Source: Salinimicrobium xinjiangense DSM 19287 | Lineage (GTDB): Bacteria; Bacteroidota; Bacteroidia; Flavobacteriales; Flavobacteriaceae | Length of the DNA: 64,000 nucleotides | Direction: 5' to 3' | Assembly: GCF_000423585.1 (NCBI RefSeq) | Contig: NZ_AUIG01000014.1 | Coordinates: 62,001-126,000 of the forward strand | Shown here: in pieces, positions 15,056 to 23,592 of the stretch | How positions within the stretch are numbered: position 1 is the stretch's first letter | How the letters are laid out: each line of letters opens with the position of its first letter | Position numbers and translations under genes: made by a program | Notes under the pieces: generated by a model | What the model was told of the DNA's origin: nothing | The model's input: only the letters and a program-made list of their open reading frames with translations | The model's database searches: none

Positions 15056-17083
15056 ATGCCGGCTACAACAGTATTTCTTCTTATTGCTGCTTTTCTTCTT
15101 TCGCTGGCACTCGCGGGATTTCAATATTTTTTCCGGTCAAAAGGAAGGAGGGCCCAAAATCTCATTTTTGGCACCTTAAGGTTTATCACTCTTTTTTGTG
15201 TTTTACTCCTCCTTATTAATCCGAAGATCACAAGTACCGAATACACTCTCGAAAAACCCACTCTGGTTCTTGCTGTCGACAATTCTTCTTCAATTAAGGA
15301 ACTTGGAGCAGGGGAGGAGGTTAGGAGTTTAGTGGAGAAGATTCAGGATGACAGCGAGCTGCAAAAGCAATTTGATATCCAGACCTTCACGTTCGGAAGA
15401 GATCTTGAACAGAACGGCGAGATCAATTTTTTGGAGAAGCAAACAGATCTTCCCCGGGTTTTCAAGGATCTGGAAATGCTCTTCCGTGAAAAAAATGCTC
15501 CGTTACTTCTTATAACCGACGGAAATCAGACTATGGGTGAAGACATTACTTTCGTAGCCCGGAGATTTCGGCAGCCTGTGATTCCGGTGGTGGCAGGAGA
15601 CACCACAACCTATCAGGATCTAAGTATTTCCCGGCTCAATGTAAATAAATATGCTTTTTTGAATAACAGGTTTCCTGTTGAGGTCATAGTTAATTACTCC
15701 GGAAAAACTTCCGTAGAGACACAACTGGAGATCAGGACCGGGAACTCAGTGGTATTCAAGAGAAATATATCTTTTTCTGCCGAAAATTCTTCCGAAGTTA
15801 TCAATGCCGAATTATCTGCAAACAGTATTGGTACCCGTATCTATGAGGTGCGTCTATCCCCTCTAGAATCCGAAAAAAATATCCTGAATAATAAGCGGGA
15901 ATTCGCGGTAGAAGTTGTTGACGAGCGTACAAATGTCCTAATTGCCTATTCTTTTCTGCACCCCGATGTGGGTGCCCTAAAAAGATCTATAGAAAGCAAT
16001 CAACAGCGGGAGGTGGATCTAAAGCTCATTACGGAGGTAACAGATCCCGATGCTTATCAACTTCATATACTTTACCAGCCAGACAACCGGTTTGCAAATT
16101 TGATCTCGGGTTTAAATTCGGGTAATCGAAATTACCTGGTTGTCACAGGTCCTAAAACAGATTGGCGGTTCCTCAACCAGGTCCAGAGCGTTTTTGAGCA
16201 GGAGCTAACTTTTCAAACGGAAGAGTTTTTTCCGGTTTGGAATGAAAATTTTAAAGCTTTTCAAAACGAAGATCTTCAGTTTTCAAGATTTCCTCCTTTG
16301 GCAGGTAATTTTGGGCATCTTGGATTTCCTGAAGATATGGACATTCTGCTGTACCGGCAGGTTCAGGGAGTAAAAACTCAGGAACCTTTGCTGGCTATCG
16401 CAGAATCTGAAGGCTCTAAAATGGCATTCCTATTGGGTGCTGATATCTGGCGCTGGAGAAATCATGTCTATCAGGAATCGGGATCATTTCAGAAGTTTGA
16501 TGAGCTCATTGGAAAGCTGGTACAGGTATTAGCGTCCGGAAGCAGAAATGAGAGGCTAATAGTTTCTTACGAGCCACTTTACCAGGGGGATGAGGCCGTT
16601 ATCATTCAGGCAGATTATTTTGACCAAAATTATAATTTCGATCCCCGGGCCAGTTTAAAACTGCGGTTAACAGAAGAGGGAAATGGTACAAGTGAAATTC
16701 CTTTTCTTTTAAAACAAAATTCTTACCAGGTAGATCTGAGCAACCTGGAAGCGGGGGAATATAGATTCAGAGTTAATGTAGATGGAGAATCCATTTCCAG
16801 ATCGGGCAACTTTAGAATTGAGGATTTTGATGTGGAGAAGCAATTTGCGAGTGCGAATCTTAGCGGTATGCAAAAAGTGGCTGCAGATAAGGGCCAGCAG
16901 GTATATTTCCCCGCGGAATTCGAAAAGCTTAGAAATCAGCTTTTATCAGACGATTCTTACGCTATAGTCCAAAAAAGCCATGAAAAGGACGTATCTTTGA
17001 TCGACTGGAAATATTTGCTGTTGATCATCATTCTGGCATTAAGTGCAGAGTGGTTTTTGAGGAAATACTACGGTCGAATTTAA
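15056..17083 (+). CDS. VWA-domain-containing membrane protein
   Basis: The 675-residue protein has two N-terminal membrane segments (about 5-25 and 38-55), then a von Willebrand A-like domain with the MIDAS motif DNSSS at 75-79. A long beta-rich, immunoglobulin-like region follows, and a C-terminal membrane segment near 650-668 (LLLIIILALSAEWFL). The bulk is probably periplasmic. It resembles the large VWA proteins of Bacteroidota that are distant from BatA/BatB. The gene sits 21 bases upstream of a prohibitin-like gene, so the pair may act together in membrane organisation; that is inference. No catalytic residues beyond the metal site are visible. Confidence 0.75.
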   Translation: MPATTVFLLIAAFLLSLALAGFQYFFRSKGRRAQNLIFGTLRFITLFCVLLLLINPKITSTEYTLEKPTLVLAVDNSSSIKELGAGEEVRSLVEKIQDDSELQKQFDIQTFTFGRDLEQNGEINFLEKQTDLPRVFKDLEMLFREKNAPLLLITDGNQTMGEDITFVARRFRQPVIPVVAGDTTTYQDLSISRLNVNKYAFLNNRFPVEVIVNYSGKTSVETQLEIRTGNSVVFKRNISFSAENSSEVINAELSANSIGTRIYEVRLSPLESEKNILNNKREFAVEVVDERTNVLIAYSFLHPDVGALKRSIESNQQREVDLKLITEVTDPDAYQLHILYQPDNRFANLISGLNSGNRNYLVVTGPKTDWRFLNQVQSVFEQELTFQTEEFFPVWNENFKAFQNEDLQFSRFPPLAGNFGHLGFPEDMDILLYRQVQGVKTQEPLLAIAESEGSKMAFLLGADIWRWRNHVYQESGSFQKFDELIGKLVQVLASGSRNERLIVSYEPLYQGDEAVIIQADYFDQNYNFDPRASLKLRLTEEGNGTSEIPFLLKQNSYQVDLSNLEAGEYRFRVNVDGESISRSGNFRIEDFDVEKQFASANLSGMQKVAADKGQQVYFPAEFEKLRNQLLSDDSYAIVQKSHEKDVSLIDWKYLLLIIILALSAEWFLRKYYGRI

Positions 17084-17104
17084 ACCTTTTATATATTTAT
17101 TACT

Positions 17105-17920
17105 ATGGACAGATTGCCCAAAATTGGCCTGCCAATTCTATTTGCAGGTATTATTCTTATTATTCTTATGGCCAAATCAACTGTGACGATCAACTCGGGA
17201 GAAGCAGGAGTACTTTACAAAACCTTTGGAGGTGGTGTGGTCACAGATGAACCCCCGCTTAATGAAGGTTTTCACTTTGTAGCTCCCTGGAATAAAGTTT
17301 TTGTTTATGAAGTACGTCAACAATCTCTTGATGAGAAAATGCAGGTACTTTCATCTAACGGTCTTGAAATCAAGCTTGATGCTTCCATATGGTTTCAACC
17401 AGATTACCAGGATCTTGGTTCACTTCACAAAGAAAGAGGGGAAGCCTATGTACAAAGAGTTTTACAACCGGCGGTACGTTCTGCTGCAAGAGCTGTAGTC
17501 GGGAGATACATTCCCGAGCAACTTTACGCCAGTAAAAGAGAAGCTATCCAACAGGAAATTTTTGAAGAAACTCAAAAATTACTCCAGGATCAATATGTGC
17601 AAATAAACGAAGTCCTGGTGCGTGATGTTTCTTTGCCATCCACTATTAAAGAGGCTATTGAACGTAAGCTACGCCAGGAACAGGAATCTCTGGAGTATGA
17701 GTTCCGTTTGACCAAAGCCGAACAGGAAGCTGAAAGACAACGTATCGATGCTGAAGGTAAGGCACGTGCCAACCGAATTCTTGATGCATCCTTAACACCA
17801 TTGGTACTTCGTGAAAAAGGTATTCAGGCTACAGTAGAACTAGCAAAATCACCAAATGCAAAAGTTGTGGTTATAGGATCCGGAGATGACGGAATGCCAT
17901 TGATCCTTGGAAACAATTAA
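17105..17920 (+). CDS. Prohibitin-like SPFH (band 7) protein
   Basis: This 271-residue protein has one N-terminal membrane helix (about 8-25, IGLPILFAGIILIILMAK) followed by an SPFH/band 7 domain (about 28-200) and a charged coiled coil (about 185-230, LRQEQESLEYEFRLTKAEQEAE). Prohibitin-like proteins form ring or microdomain scaffolds in the inner membrane and often modulate membrane proteases such as FtsH; that is family knowledge. It follows the VWA gene on the same strand. The his operon promoter begins right after its stop. Confidence 0.9.
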   Translation: MDRLPKIGLPILFAGIILIILMAKSTVTINSGEAGVLYKTFGGGVVTDEPPLNEGFHFVAPWNKVFVYEVRQQSLDEKMQVLSSNGLEIKLDASIWFQPDYQDLGSLHKERGEAYVQRVLQPAVRSAARAVVGRYIPEQLYASKREAIQQEIFEETQKLLQDQYVQINEVLVRDVSLPSTIKEAIERKLRQEQESLEYEFRLTKAEQEAERQRIDAEGKARANRILDASLTPLVLREKGIQATVELAKSPNAKVVVIGSGDDGMPLILGNN

Positions 17921-17940
17921 ACTTTAGAATAAAATTTACT

Positions 17941-17969
17941 TTTGTTTTTAAAATAAAACTGTATTTTCG
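17941..17969 (+). promoter_or_regulatory. Promoter of the histidine operon
   Basis: TTTG (17941-17944), a 17-base spacer, and TATTTTCG (17962-17969) closely match the Bacteroidota -33 TTTG and -7 TANNTTTG. The downstream leader ATG lies 10 bases after the -7 element, so the leader peptide would be translated almost leaderless. Confidence 0.7.
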
Positions 17970-17979
17970 CAGTAACAAA

Positions 17980-18036
17980 ATGAAAAAACAACAACTACAT
18001 CATCATCATTCTCATATGTTCGCTCTTGCGAGGTGA
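17980..18036 (+). CDS. hisL: Histidine operon leader peptide
   Basis: A short frame of 18 codons reads MKKQQLHHHHSHMFALAR and then TGA. Five of six consecutive residues from position 7 are histidine, all encoded by CAT. It lies between a good promoter and a strong terminator directly upstream of hisG. This is the classic arrangement of attenuation control, in which ribosome stalling at scarce His-tRNA changes the folding of the leader RNA. A small stem (TCGC/GCGA, 18020-18031) overlaps its end and could act as a pause hairpin. I could not identify a clean antiterminator, so the exact mechanism is open. Confidence 0.85.
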   Translation: MKKQQLHHHHSHMFALAR

Positions 18037-18064
18037 GATTGATATGTGTATAATCCATATTTTC

Positions 18065-18098
18065 AAAACCCGTTTGAGCAGCTCAAACGGGTTTTTTT
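18065..18098 (+). terminator. Attenuator terminator in front of hisG
   Basis: A perfect 14-bp stem (18065-18078 with 18082-18095) with the 3-base loop CAG is followed by a T-run. It lies 28 bases after the leader peptide stop and 38 bases before hisG. With the leader peptide it forms a transcription attenuator. Confidence 0.9.
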
Positions 18099-18135
18099 GT
18101 TCCCTTTGGTCTGCCTTGAACACAAAATTAAACAC

Positions 18136-18993
18136 ATGAACAGAATTAGAATAGCAGTACAAAAGTCAGGAAGATTACACGACGATTCCCTCAAGCTTCT
18201 TAAAGATGCAGGAATCTCTGTCGATAACGGGAGAGAACAGCTTAAAGCGGCTTCAGGAAATTTTCCCCTTGAAATATTTTATCTCCGCAACGGTGATATT
18301 CCTCAATATCTGAGAGACGGCGTGGTAGATGTAGCAATCATTGGAGAGAACGTCTTGATAGAAAAAGGAGAAGACATTGTAACCGCCGAAAAACTTGGTT
18401 TTTCAAAGTGCCGTGTTTCTCTTGCAGTTCCTAAATCCGCCAAATATAATGGAGTGCAAGATCTGCAGGGCGCCAGGATCGCAACCTCTTATCCTAATAC
18501 TGTAAAGGATTACCTCTCAAAAAAGGGAATTACGGCCGATCTTCACATTATCAACGGATCGGTAGAGATCGCACCTAACATAGGTCTTGCCGATGCTATT
18601 TGTGATATTGTCTCCAGCGGAAGTACCCTTTTTAAGAATAACTTGAAAGAAGTGGAAGTAATGCTGAAAAGTGAAGCAGTACTGGCTGTTTCGCCTCAAA
18701 TTTCTTCTGAAAGAAAAGAGATCCTGGAAAAGCTTCAATTCCGTATAAAATCTGTTTTACGCGCCCGCAATTCAAAATACATTTTGATGAACGTTCCTAA
18801 TTCCAAAATTGATGCTGTAGTAAAGCTGCTTCCGGGAATGAGGAGTCCCACGGTTCTGCCTCTGGCTGAAGAAGGCTGGAGCTCCCTTCACACTGTAATT
18901 TCAGAAGAGAGATTCTGGGAGGTGATCGATGAGTTAAAACAGAATGGGGCAGAAGGTATCCTTGTTGCTCCTATTGAAAAAATGGTACTTTAA
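18136..18993 (+). CDS. hisG: ATP phosphoribosyltransferase (long form)
   Basis: HisG condenses ATP with PRPP, the first and feedback-controlled step of histidine synthesis. I start it at the ATG at 18136 (MNRIRIAVQKSGRLHDDS). The frame opens earlier at 18046, but that stretch is the attenuator. The resulting 285 residues match the long, hexameric form, with a C-terminal ACT-like regulatory domain (about 210-285) that binds histidine, so no HisZ is needed. The PRPP region reads ADAICDIVSSGSTLFKNN. It is the first structural gene of the operon; hisD follows 11 bases later. Confidence 0.95.
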   Translation: MNRIRIAVQKSGRLHDDSLKLLKDAGISVDNGREQLKAASGNFPLEIFYLRNGDIPQYLRDGVVDVAIIGENVLIEKGEDIVTAEKLGFSKCRVSLAVPKSAKYNGVQDLQGARIATSYPNTVKDYLSKKGITADLHIINGSVEIAPNIGLADAICDIVSSGSTLFKNNLKEVEVMLKSEAVLAVSPQISSERKEILEKLQFRIKSVLRARNSKYILMNVPNSKIDAVVKLLPGMRSPTVLPLAEEGWSSLHTVISEERFWEVIDELKQNGAEGILVAPIEKMVL

Positions 18994-19004
18994 AAACTGA
19001 GAAA

Positions 19005-20303
19005 ATGATTAAAAGTTTTGATCCCGAAAAGAACGAATGGTTTTCTTTATTAAAACGTCCTACCCAAACAGTTGAAGATATTGAAAAGGTGGTGGAGCAA
19101 ATATTTGGGGAAGTAAGAGACCAGGGAGATGAAGCCGTTAAAAAATATTCCCGCCTTTTTGATGGGAATGGTTCTCCCAATCTTGAAGTGAGCGAAAGCG
19201 AATTAGCCAATGCGCCGCTGCAGGTTACCGATGAGTTGAAAAAAGCAATTGATCTGGCTAAAGAGAATATTCGGAAGTTCCACACTGCTCAGAGAACAGA
19301 AAGAGTTTCTGTAGAAACAATTGCCGGAGTAAAATGCTGGCAGGAAAAACGTCCTATCCAAAAAGTGGGACTATATATCCCCGGGGGGACTGCGCCACTA
19401 TTTTCGACTATATTAATGCTTGCTGTACCTGCTCAGATAGCAGGCTGTAAAGAGATCATCCTTTGCACCCCGCCTGCCAAAGACGGTTCTGTCAATCCCG
19501 TCATCCTGTATACTGCAATGATCTGTGGGATCAAAAGGATCTACAAAGTTGGTGGAATACAGGCTATCGCTGCCATGACCTTTGGTACAGAAAGCATTGA
19601 AAAAGTTTATAAGATCTTTGGTCCCGGAAATCAATACGTCACCGTTGCAAAACAATTGGCTACCAAATATAATGTAGCTATCGACATGCCCGCCGGTCCG
19701 TCAGAATTACTGGTGGTTGCCGATCAGTCTGCCAATGCCGCTTTCGTAGCTTCCGATCTGCTTTCACAGGCCGAGCACGGAGCCGATAGCCAGGTTGTTC
19801 TGGTTTCCCTATCCAAACAGCTTCTGGAAGAGGTTGAGGAAGAAGTGCAAAAACAGTTAGAGGTATTGCCGCGGAAGGAGATCGCAAAGTCAGCTATTGA
19901 AAATTCGCGGTTGATTTTTATGACTTCGGAAGAAAAAGCACTTGAATTGATCAACGAGTACGCTCCCGAGCATTTTATAATTTGCACCAAAACTCCCGAT
20001 TTCTTTGTGGAAGGAATCAACAATGCCGGCTCTGTTTTTATCGGAAACTATACTCCCGAAAGTGCCGGAGATTATGCTTCCGGGACAAATCACACCTTGC
20101 CGACAAACGGATATGCAAAACAATACAGTGGAGTCAATCTTGACAGCTTTACCAAAGCCATCACTTTTCAGGAGATTTCTGCGGAAGGAATTCAGAAGAT
20201 TGGAAACGCTATTGAATTAATGGCTGAAGCCGAAGGTTTACAGGCACACAAGAATGCCGTAAGCCTCAGATTAGATGAATTGAAAGCTTCAAAAAATGAG
20301 TAG
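19005..20303 (+). CDS. hisD: Histidinol dehydrogenase
   Basis: HisD performs the last two steps of histidine synthesis, oxidising L-histidinol through the aldehyde to L-histidine with two NAD. The 432-residue length is normal. Landmarks include VGLYIPGGTAPLFST near 124, the FGPGNQYVTVAKQ segment, the zinc/substrate region LLSQAEHGADSQVVL, and EYAPEHFIIC. Its 3' end overlaps hisC by 8 bases, consistent with translational coupling. Confidence 0.97.
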   Translation: MIKSFDPEKNEWFSLLKRPTQTVEDIEKVVEQIFGEVRDQGDEAVKKYSRLFDGNGSPNLEVSESELANAPLQVTDELKKAIDLAKENIRKFHTAQRTERVSVETIAGVKCWQEKRPIQKVGLYIPGGTAPLFSTILMLAVPAQIAGCKEIILCTPPAKDGSVNPVILYTAMICGIKRIYKVGGIQAIAAMTFGTESIEKVYKIFGPGNQYVTVAKQLATKYNVAIDMPAGPSELLVVADQSANAAFVASDLLSQAEHGADSQVVLVSLSKQLLEEVEEEVQKQLEVLPRKEIAKSAIENSRLIFMTSEEKALELINEYAPEHFIICTKTPDFFVEGINNAGSVFIGNYTPESAGDYASGTNHTLPTNGYAKQYSGVNLDSFTKAITFQEISAEGIQKIGNAIELMAEAEGLQAHKNAVSLRLDELKASKNE

Positions 20304-21348
20304 CAGCTTTGACCTAAATCGCCTGGTGCGGGAGAATGTGCTGAAAATGAAACCATATTCTTCAGCCCGGGATGAATACAAAACAGACGGCCGAAAAATG
20401 ACATTTTTGGATGCCAATGAAAATCCGTTTGAGAACGGAGTCAACCGCTATCCCGATCCACAGCAGGGAAAAGTGAAGCAAATGTTAGCCTCTCAAAAAA
20501 GCCTTTCTGCAGCACAAATTTTGCTTGGGAACGGCAGTGACGAAGTGCTGGATTTGATCTTTCGTGCCTTTTGCCGGCCTCGGGTCGACAATGTGATCAC
20601 GCTTCCGCCAACTTACGGAATGTATAAAGTTCTGGCAGGATTAAACGAAGTGGAAGACAGGGAGGTGGTCCTGGCTTCAGGTTTTCAACCCAATGTAGCC
20701 GCAATTTTTGAGAAAATTGATGAGCAGACAAAGATAATCTTCCTCTGCTCCCCAAATAACCCTACCGGTAATTCATTTTCTGAAGCTTCAGTAGAGGAAA
20801 TTTTGAGAAATTTTAATGGCCTTGTGGTCATTGATGAGGCATACATAGATTTTTCGGCTAAGACAAGCTGGCTGGAGCGGCTGGAGGAATTTCCAAACCT
20901 GGTGATCACCCAAACCCTTTCTAAAGCTTATGGTTTAGCCGGAATAAGACTTGGAATATGCTATGCTTCCGAAGAGATCATTAGCATTCTCAATAAGATC
21001 AAGCCGCCGTACAATGTAAACGAGCTCTCTCAACAAAGAGCTCTGGAGCGACTTTCACGTCCTGAGGAGGTGAACAGGGAAGTTCAAACAATTTTACAGG
21101 AAAGAGAACTGCTGCGGGCTAACCTCTCAAAAATGTCATTTGTGAAGGAAATTTTTCCGTCAGATGCAAATTTCCTCCTGGTGCGGGTGGAAAATGCAGG
21201 TAGGAAATATGAGCAGCTTCTGGAAGCAGGAGTGGTGGTGCGTAACAGGAGCAATCAGCAATTGTGTGAAAACACCCTGAGATTCACTGTCGGTACGCCG
21301 GACGAGAATAAAGAATTACTAAAGAAATTAACTCAGCTTAAAGCATGA
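20296..21348 (+). CDS. hisC: Histidinol-phosphate aminotransferase
   Basis: HisC is a PLP-dependent fold-type I aminotransferase that makes L-histidinol phosphate from imidazole-acetol phosphate and glutamate. The 350-residue protein shows [19 protein letters not shown] at the start, the SPNNPTGN motif and DEAYIDF. The PLP lysine is in [16 protein letters not shown], and a C-terminal arginine in [12 protein letters not shown] binds the substrate. It overlaps hisD upstream by 8 bases and shares an ATGA overlap with hisB downstream. Confidence 0.96.
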   Translation: MSSSFDLNRLVRENVLKMKPYSSARDEYKTDGRKMTFLDANENPFENGVNRYPDPQQGKVKQMLASQKSLSAAQILLGNGSDEVLDLIFRAFCRPRVDNVITLPPTYGMYKVLAGLNEVEDREVVLASGFQPNVAAIFEKIDEQTKIIFLCSPNNPTGNSFSEASVEEILRNFNGLVVIDEAYIDFSAKTSWLERLEEFPNLVITQTLSKAYGLAGIRLGICYASEEIISILNKIKPPYNVNELSQQRALERLSRPEEVNREVQTILQERELLRANLSKMSFVKEIFPSDANFLLVRVENAGRKYEQLLEAGVVVRNRSNQQLCENTLRFTVGTPDENKELLKKLTQLKA

Positions 21349-22481
21349 AAAAGGTTTTATTTATAGATCGTGACGGGACCATAGTCTTGGAACCCGATGA
21401 TTATCAACTTGACAATTTTGAAAAACTGGAATTTTATCCCGGAGCTTTTTATTATCTAGCTAAAATCGCAAGGGAGCTGGATTATGAGTTGGTGATGGTA
21501 ACCAATCAGGATGGATTGGGAACAGACTCTTTTCCGGAAGATACATTCTGGCCGGTACAGAATTTTATTCTGAAGGCTTTTGAAAATGAAGGCGTGAAAT
21601 TTTCTGAAATTGTCATTGACCGCACTTTCCCTGAAGATAATGCACCCACGCGAAAACCCGGCACCGGACTTCTAAAAGCATATTTTGACACTGAAAAGTA
21701 TGATCTTGAAAATTCCTTTGTTTTGGGCGACAGGCTTACCGATATGGAGCTGGCAAAAAATCTGGGAGCAAAAGGAATATTCATTACCGGCCATGAAGAA
21801 CTTGGGAGTAGTGAGATTTCCGTGAAGAAGGAGGAACTTCAGAAGTTTATCCGTCTGGAAACAAACAGTTGGAAAGATATCTATGAATTTTTAAAACTTG
21901 ACGAGCGAACAGCTACTATCAGCAGGAAAACAAATGAAACCGAAATTTCCATTTCTCTGAACCTGGATGGCACCGGAAAAAGCAAGATCGACACCGGAAT
22001 AAAATTCTTCGATCATATGCTTGACCAGATCGCGCGTCACGGACAAATGGACCTGGAGATCAATGTGAAAGGTGACCTGGAGGTAGATGAGCATCACACT
22101 ATTGAAGATACGGCGATTGCTTTGGGAGAAGTATTTTCCAAAGCTTTGGGGAATAAGCTGGGAATTGAACGCTATGGATTTGCACTGCCAATGGATGATT
22201 GCCTGGCACAGGTAGCTATTGATTTTGGTGGAAGGAACTGGCTTGTATGGGAAGCAGATTTTAAGAGGGAAATGATAGGAGCAATGCCGACAGAAATGTT
22301 CTACCATTTCTTCAAATCCTTCACCGATGGCGCTAAAGCGAACCTTAATGTAAAAGCCGAAGGGACTAATGAACACCACAAGGTAGAAGCAATTTTCAAG
22401 GCTTTTGCCAAAGCAATTAAGGTGGCGGTGAAAAGAGATCCCGAAAAAATGATCCTGCCGTCAACAAAGGGAATGCTTTAG
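21345..22481 (+). CDS. hisB: Bifunctional histidinol-phosphatase / imidazoleglycerol-phosphate dehydratase
   Basis: A two-domain enzyme. Residues about 1-165 are a HAD-type histidinol phosphatase ([35 protein letters not shown]). Residues about 185-378 are imidazoleglycerol-phosphate dehydratase with the metal-binding [15 protein letters not shown] and [13 protein letters not shown]. The fused form is known from enterobacteria and Bacteroidota. The start overlaps the hisC stop in ATGA. After its stop, spacing in the operon becomes loose and filled with heptamer repeats. Confidence 0.96.
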   Translation: MKKVLFIDRDGTIVLEPDDYQLDNFEKLEFYPGAFYYLAKIARELDYELVMVTNQDGLGTDSFPEDTFWPVQNFILKAFENEGVKFSEIVIDRTFPEDNAPTRKPGTGLLKAYFDTEKYDLENSFVLGDRLTDMELAKNLGAKGIFITGHEELGSSEISVKKEELQKFIRLETNSWKDIYEFLKLDERTATISRKTNETEISISLNLDGTGKSKIDTGIKFFDHMLDQIARHGQMDLEINVKGDLEVDEHHTIEDTAIALGEVFSKALGNKLGIERYGFALPMDDCLAQVAIDFGGRNWLVWEADFKREMIGAMPTEMFYHFFKSFTDGAKANLNVKAEGTNEHHKVEAIFKAFAKAIKVAVKRDPEKMILPSTKGML

Positions 22482-22487
22482 GTAGAC

Positions 22488-22508
22488 GTGAGATTTTAGA
22501 TTTTAGAT
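22488..22508. repeat. Three-unit heptamer array at the hisB-hisH junction
   Basis: Units GTGAGAT, TTTAGAT and TTTAGAT run directly into the hisH ATG. It is short, but it fits the pattern at the other downstream his junctions. Confidence 0.55.
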
Positions 22509-23129
22509 ATGAGTATTGAGAAAAAAGACAATCTTGAGAAGATTGTGATCATTGATTACGGGGCGGGAAATATACAGAGTATAAAATTTGCTCTGGAAAG
22601 GCTCGGCTATACCGGAATATTGAGCAGCGATGCTGAAGAAATAAGATCGGCCGATAAGGTTATTTTTCCGGGAGTGGGAGAGGCAAGTTCGGCCATGAAA
22701 AAGCTGAAAAGTACAGGCCTGGATAAATTGATTCCGCAGTTGAAGCAGCCGGTACTGGGAATTTGCCTTGGTATGCAGCTGATGTGCAATCGGTCTGAAG
22801 AAGGAGACACCCAAGGCCTCGGAATATTTGATGTGGATGTGATCCATTTTGAAAAAACATTAAAAGTGCCTCACATAGGCTGGAACAGGATAAAAAACCT
22901 GAAAACTGACCTTTTTGAGGGGATAGCTGAACAGGAGTTCGTTTACCTGGTGCACAGTTTTTACGCACCTGTTTGTTCCGAAACCATAGCCAAATGCGAC
23001 TACGGAGTTAACTATTCCTCTGCGTTAAAAAAACATAATTTCTACGGAGTACAATTCCACCCTGAGAAAAGCAGTGAAGCAGGGGAGAAAATTCTAACGA
23101 ATTTTTTGAAGTTAGATTTACGAAGTTAG
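22509..23129 (+). CDS. hisH: Imidazole glycerol phosphate synthase, glutaminase subunit
   Basis: HisH hydrolyses glutamine and passes ammonia to HisF. This class I amidotransferase of 206 residues carries the nucleophile Cys in LGICLGMQLM, and the His-Glu pair in GVQFHPEKSSEAG near the C-terminus. The first dozen residues (MSIEKKDNLEKI) precede the usual KIVIIDYGAGN opening, so the true start might be a little later. The final seven codons (LKLDLRS) and the stop lie inside a heptamer array, so the repeat supplies the end of the protein. Confidence 0.94.
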   Translation: MSIEKKDNLEKIVIIDYGAGNIQSIKFALERLGYTGILSSDAEEIRSADKVIFPGVGEASSAMKKLKSTGLDKLIPQLKQPVLGICLGMQLMCNRSEEGDTQGLGIFDVDVIHFEKTLKVPHIGWNRIKNLKTDLFEGIAEQEFVYLVHSFYAPVCSETIAKCDYGVNYSSALKKHNFYGVQFHPEKSSEAGEKILTNFLKLDLRS

Positions 23130-23168
23130 AAGTACGAAGTAAAGTTAGAGATACGAAGTTAGAAGTAC
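23108..23168. repeat. GAAGTTA/GAAGTAC heptamer array, left arm beside the four-helix gene
   Basis: Units GAAGTTA, GATTTAC, GAAGTTA, GAAGTAC and GAAGTAA, a 5-base slip, then GAGATAC, GAAGTTA and GAAGTAC. It begins inside hisH. Its first 12 bases (23108-23119) are the exact reverse complement of 23579-23590 on the far side of the next gene. Confidence 0.85.
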
Positions 23169-23189
23169 GACTGTTTTAAGATTAAGAAA

Positions 23190-23540
23190 ATGAAAGATAT
23201 AAAATCAAGAACAAAGGAGTTTGCTGTCAATTGTTGGAAGTTTTGCAGCAAGATTCCTCATTCAAGGGAATATAATGCATATGTCAATCAGCTACTTAGG
23301 AGTTCAAGTTCAGTAGGAGCAAATTATCGTGCAGCCCAAAGAGCTAAATCAACTGCTGATTTTATTAATAAGCTTAAAATAGTAGAGGAAGAGGCAGATG
23401 AAAGCTTATACTTTCTTGAGTTGTTTCTTGAAAATCTCGGTAATGATTGGAAAGAGGCAAACGCTCTTCATGCTGAGGCAAATGAAATATTATCTATTGT
23501 AGTGGCTTCAATAAATACTGCTCGCCGCAACCAGAAATGA
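23190..23540 (+). CDS. Four-helix-bundle protein (S23 / 23S rRNA IVS type)
   Basis: The 116-residue protein has the family signature of S23-type four-helix-bundle proteins: RTKEFAVNCWKFCSKIP, then LLRSSSSVGANYRAAQRAKS and a Glu-rich helix IVEEEADESLYFLEL. Homologues are best known from intervening sequences in 23S rRNA genes, and free-standing copies are frequent in Bacteroidota. The biochemical role is unknown. Here the gene splits hisH from hisA and has no link to histidine synthesis. It is flanked by heptamer arrays in opposite orientation, which suggests insertion of a module. A-rich codon use differs mildly from the his genes. Confidence 0.88.
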   Translation: MKDIKSRTKEFAVNCWKFCSKIPHSREYNAYVNQLLRSSSSVGANYRAAQRAKSTADFINKLKIVEEEADESLYFLELFLENLGNDWKEANALHAEANEILSIVVASINTARRNQK

Positions 23541-23558
23541 TGCCGATTAAATTTATGA

Positions 23559-23592
23559 CTTCTAACTTCGTACTTCTAAAATCTAACTTCAA
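23559..23592. repeat. CTTCTAA/CTTCGTA heptamer array, right arm beside the four-helix gene
   Basis: Units CTTCTAA, CTTCGTA, CTTCTAA and AATCTAA, then CTTCAA running into the hisA start. It is the inverted counterpart of the array at 23108-23168, with 12 bp of perfect and about 26 of 32 in-register complementarity. Confidence 0.85.

Noticed and set aside
18046-18135. N-terminal extension of hisG
   Set aside because: The extra 30 codons span the attenuator terminator. Family members begin near MNRIRIAVQKSGRL, so the ATG at 18136 is preferred.
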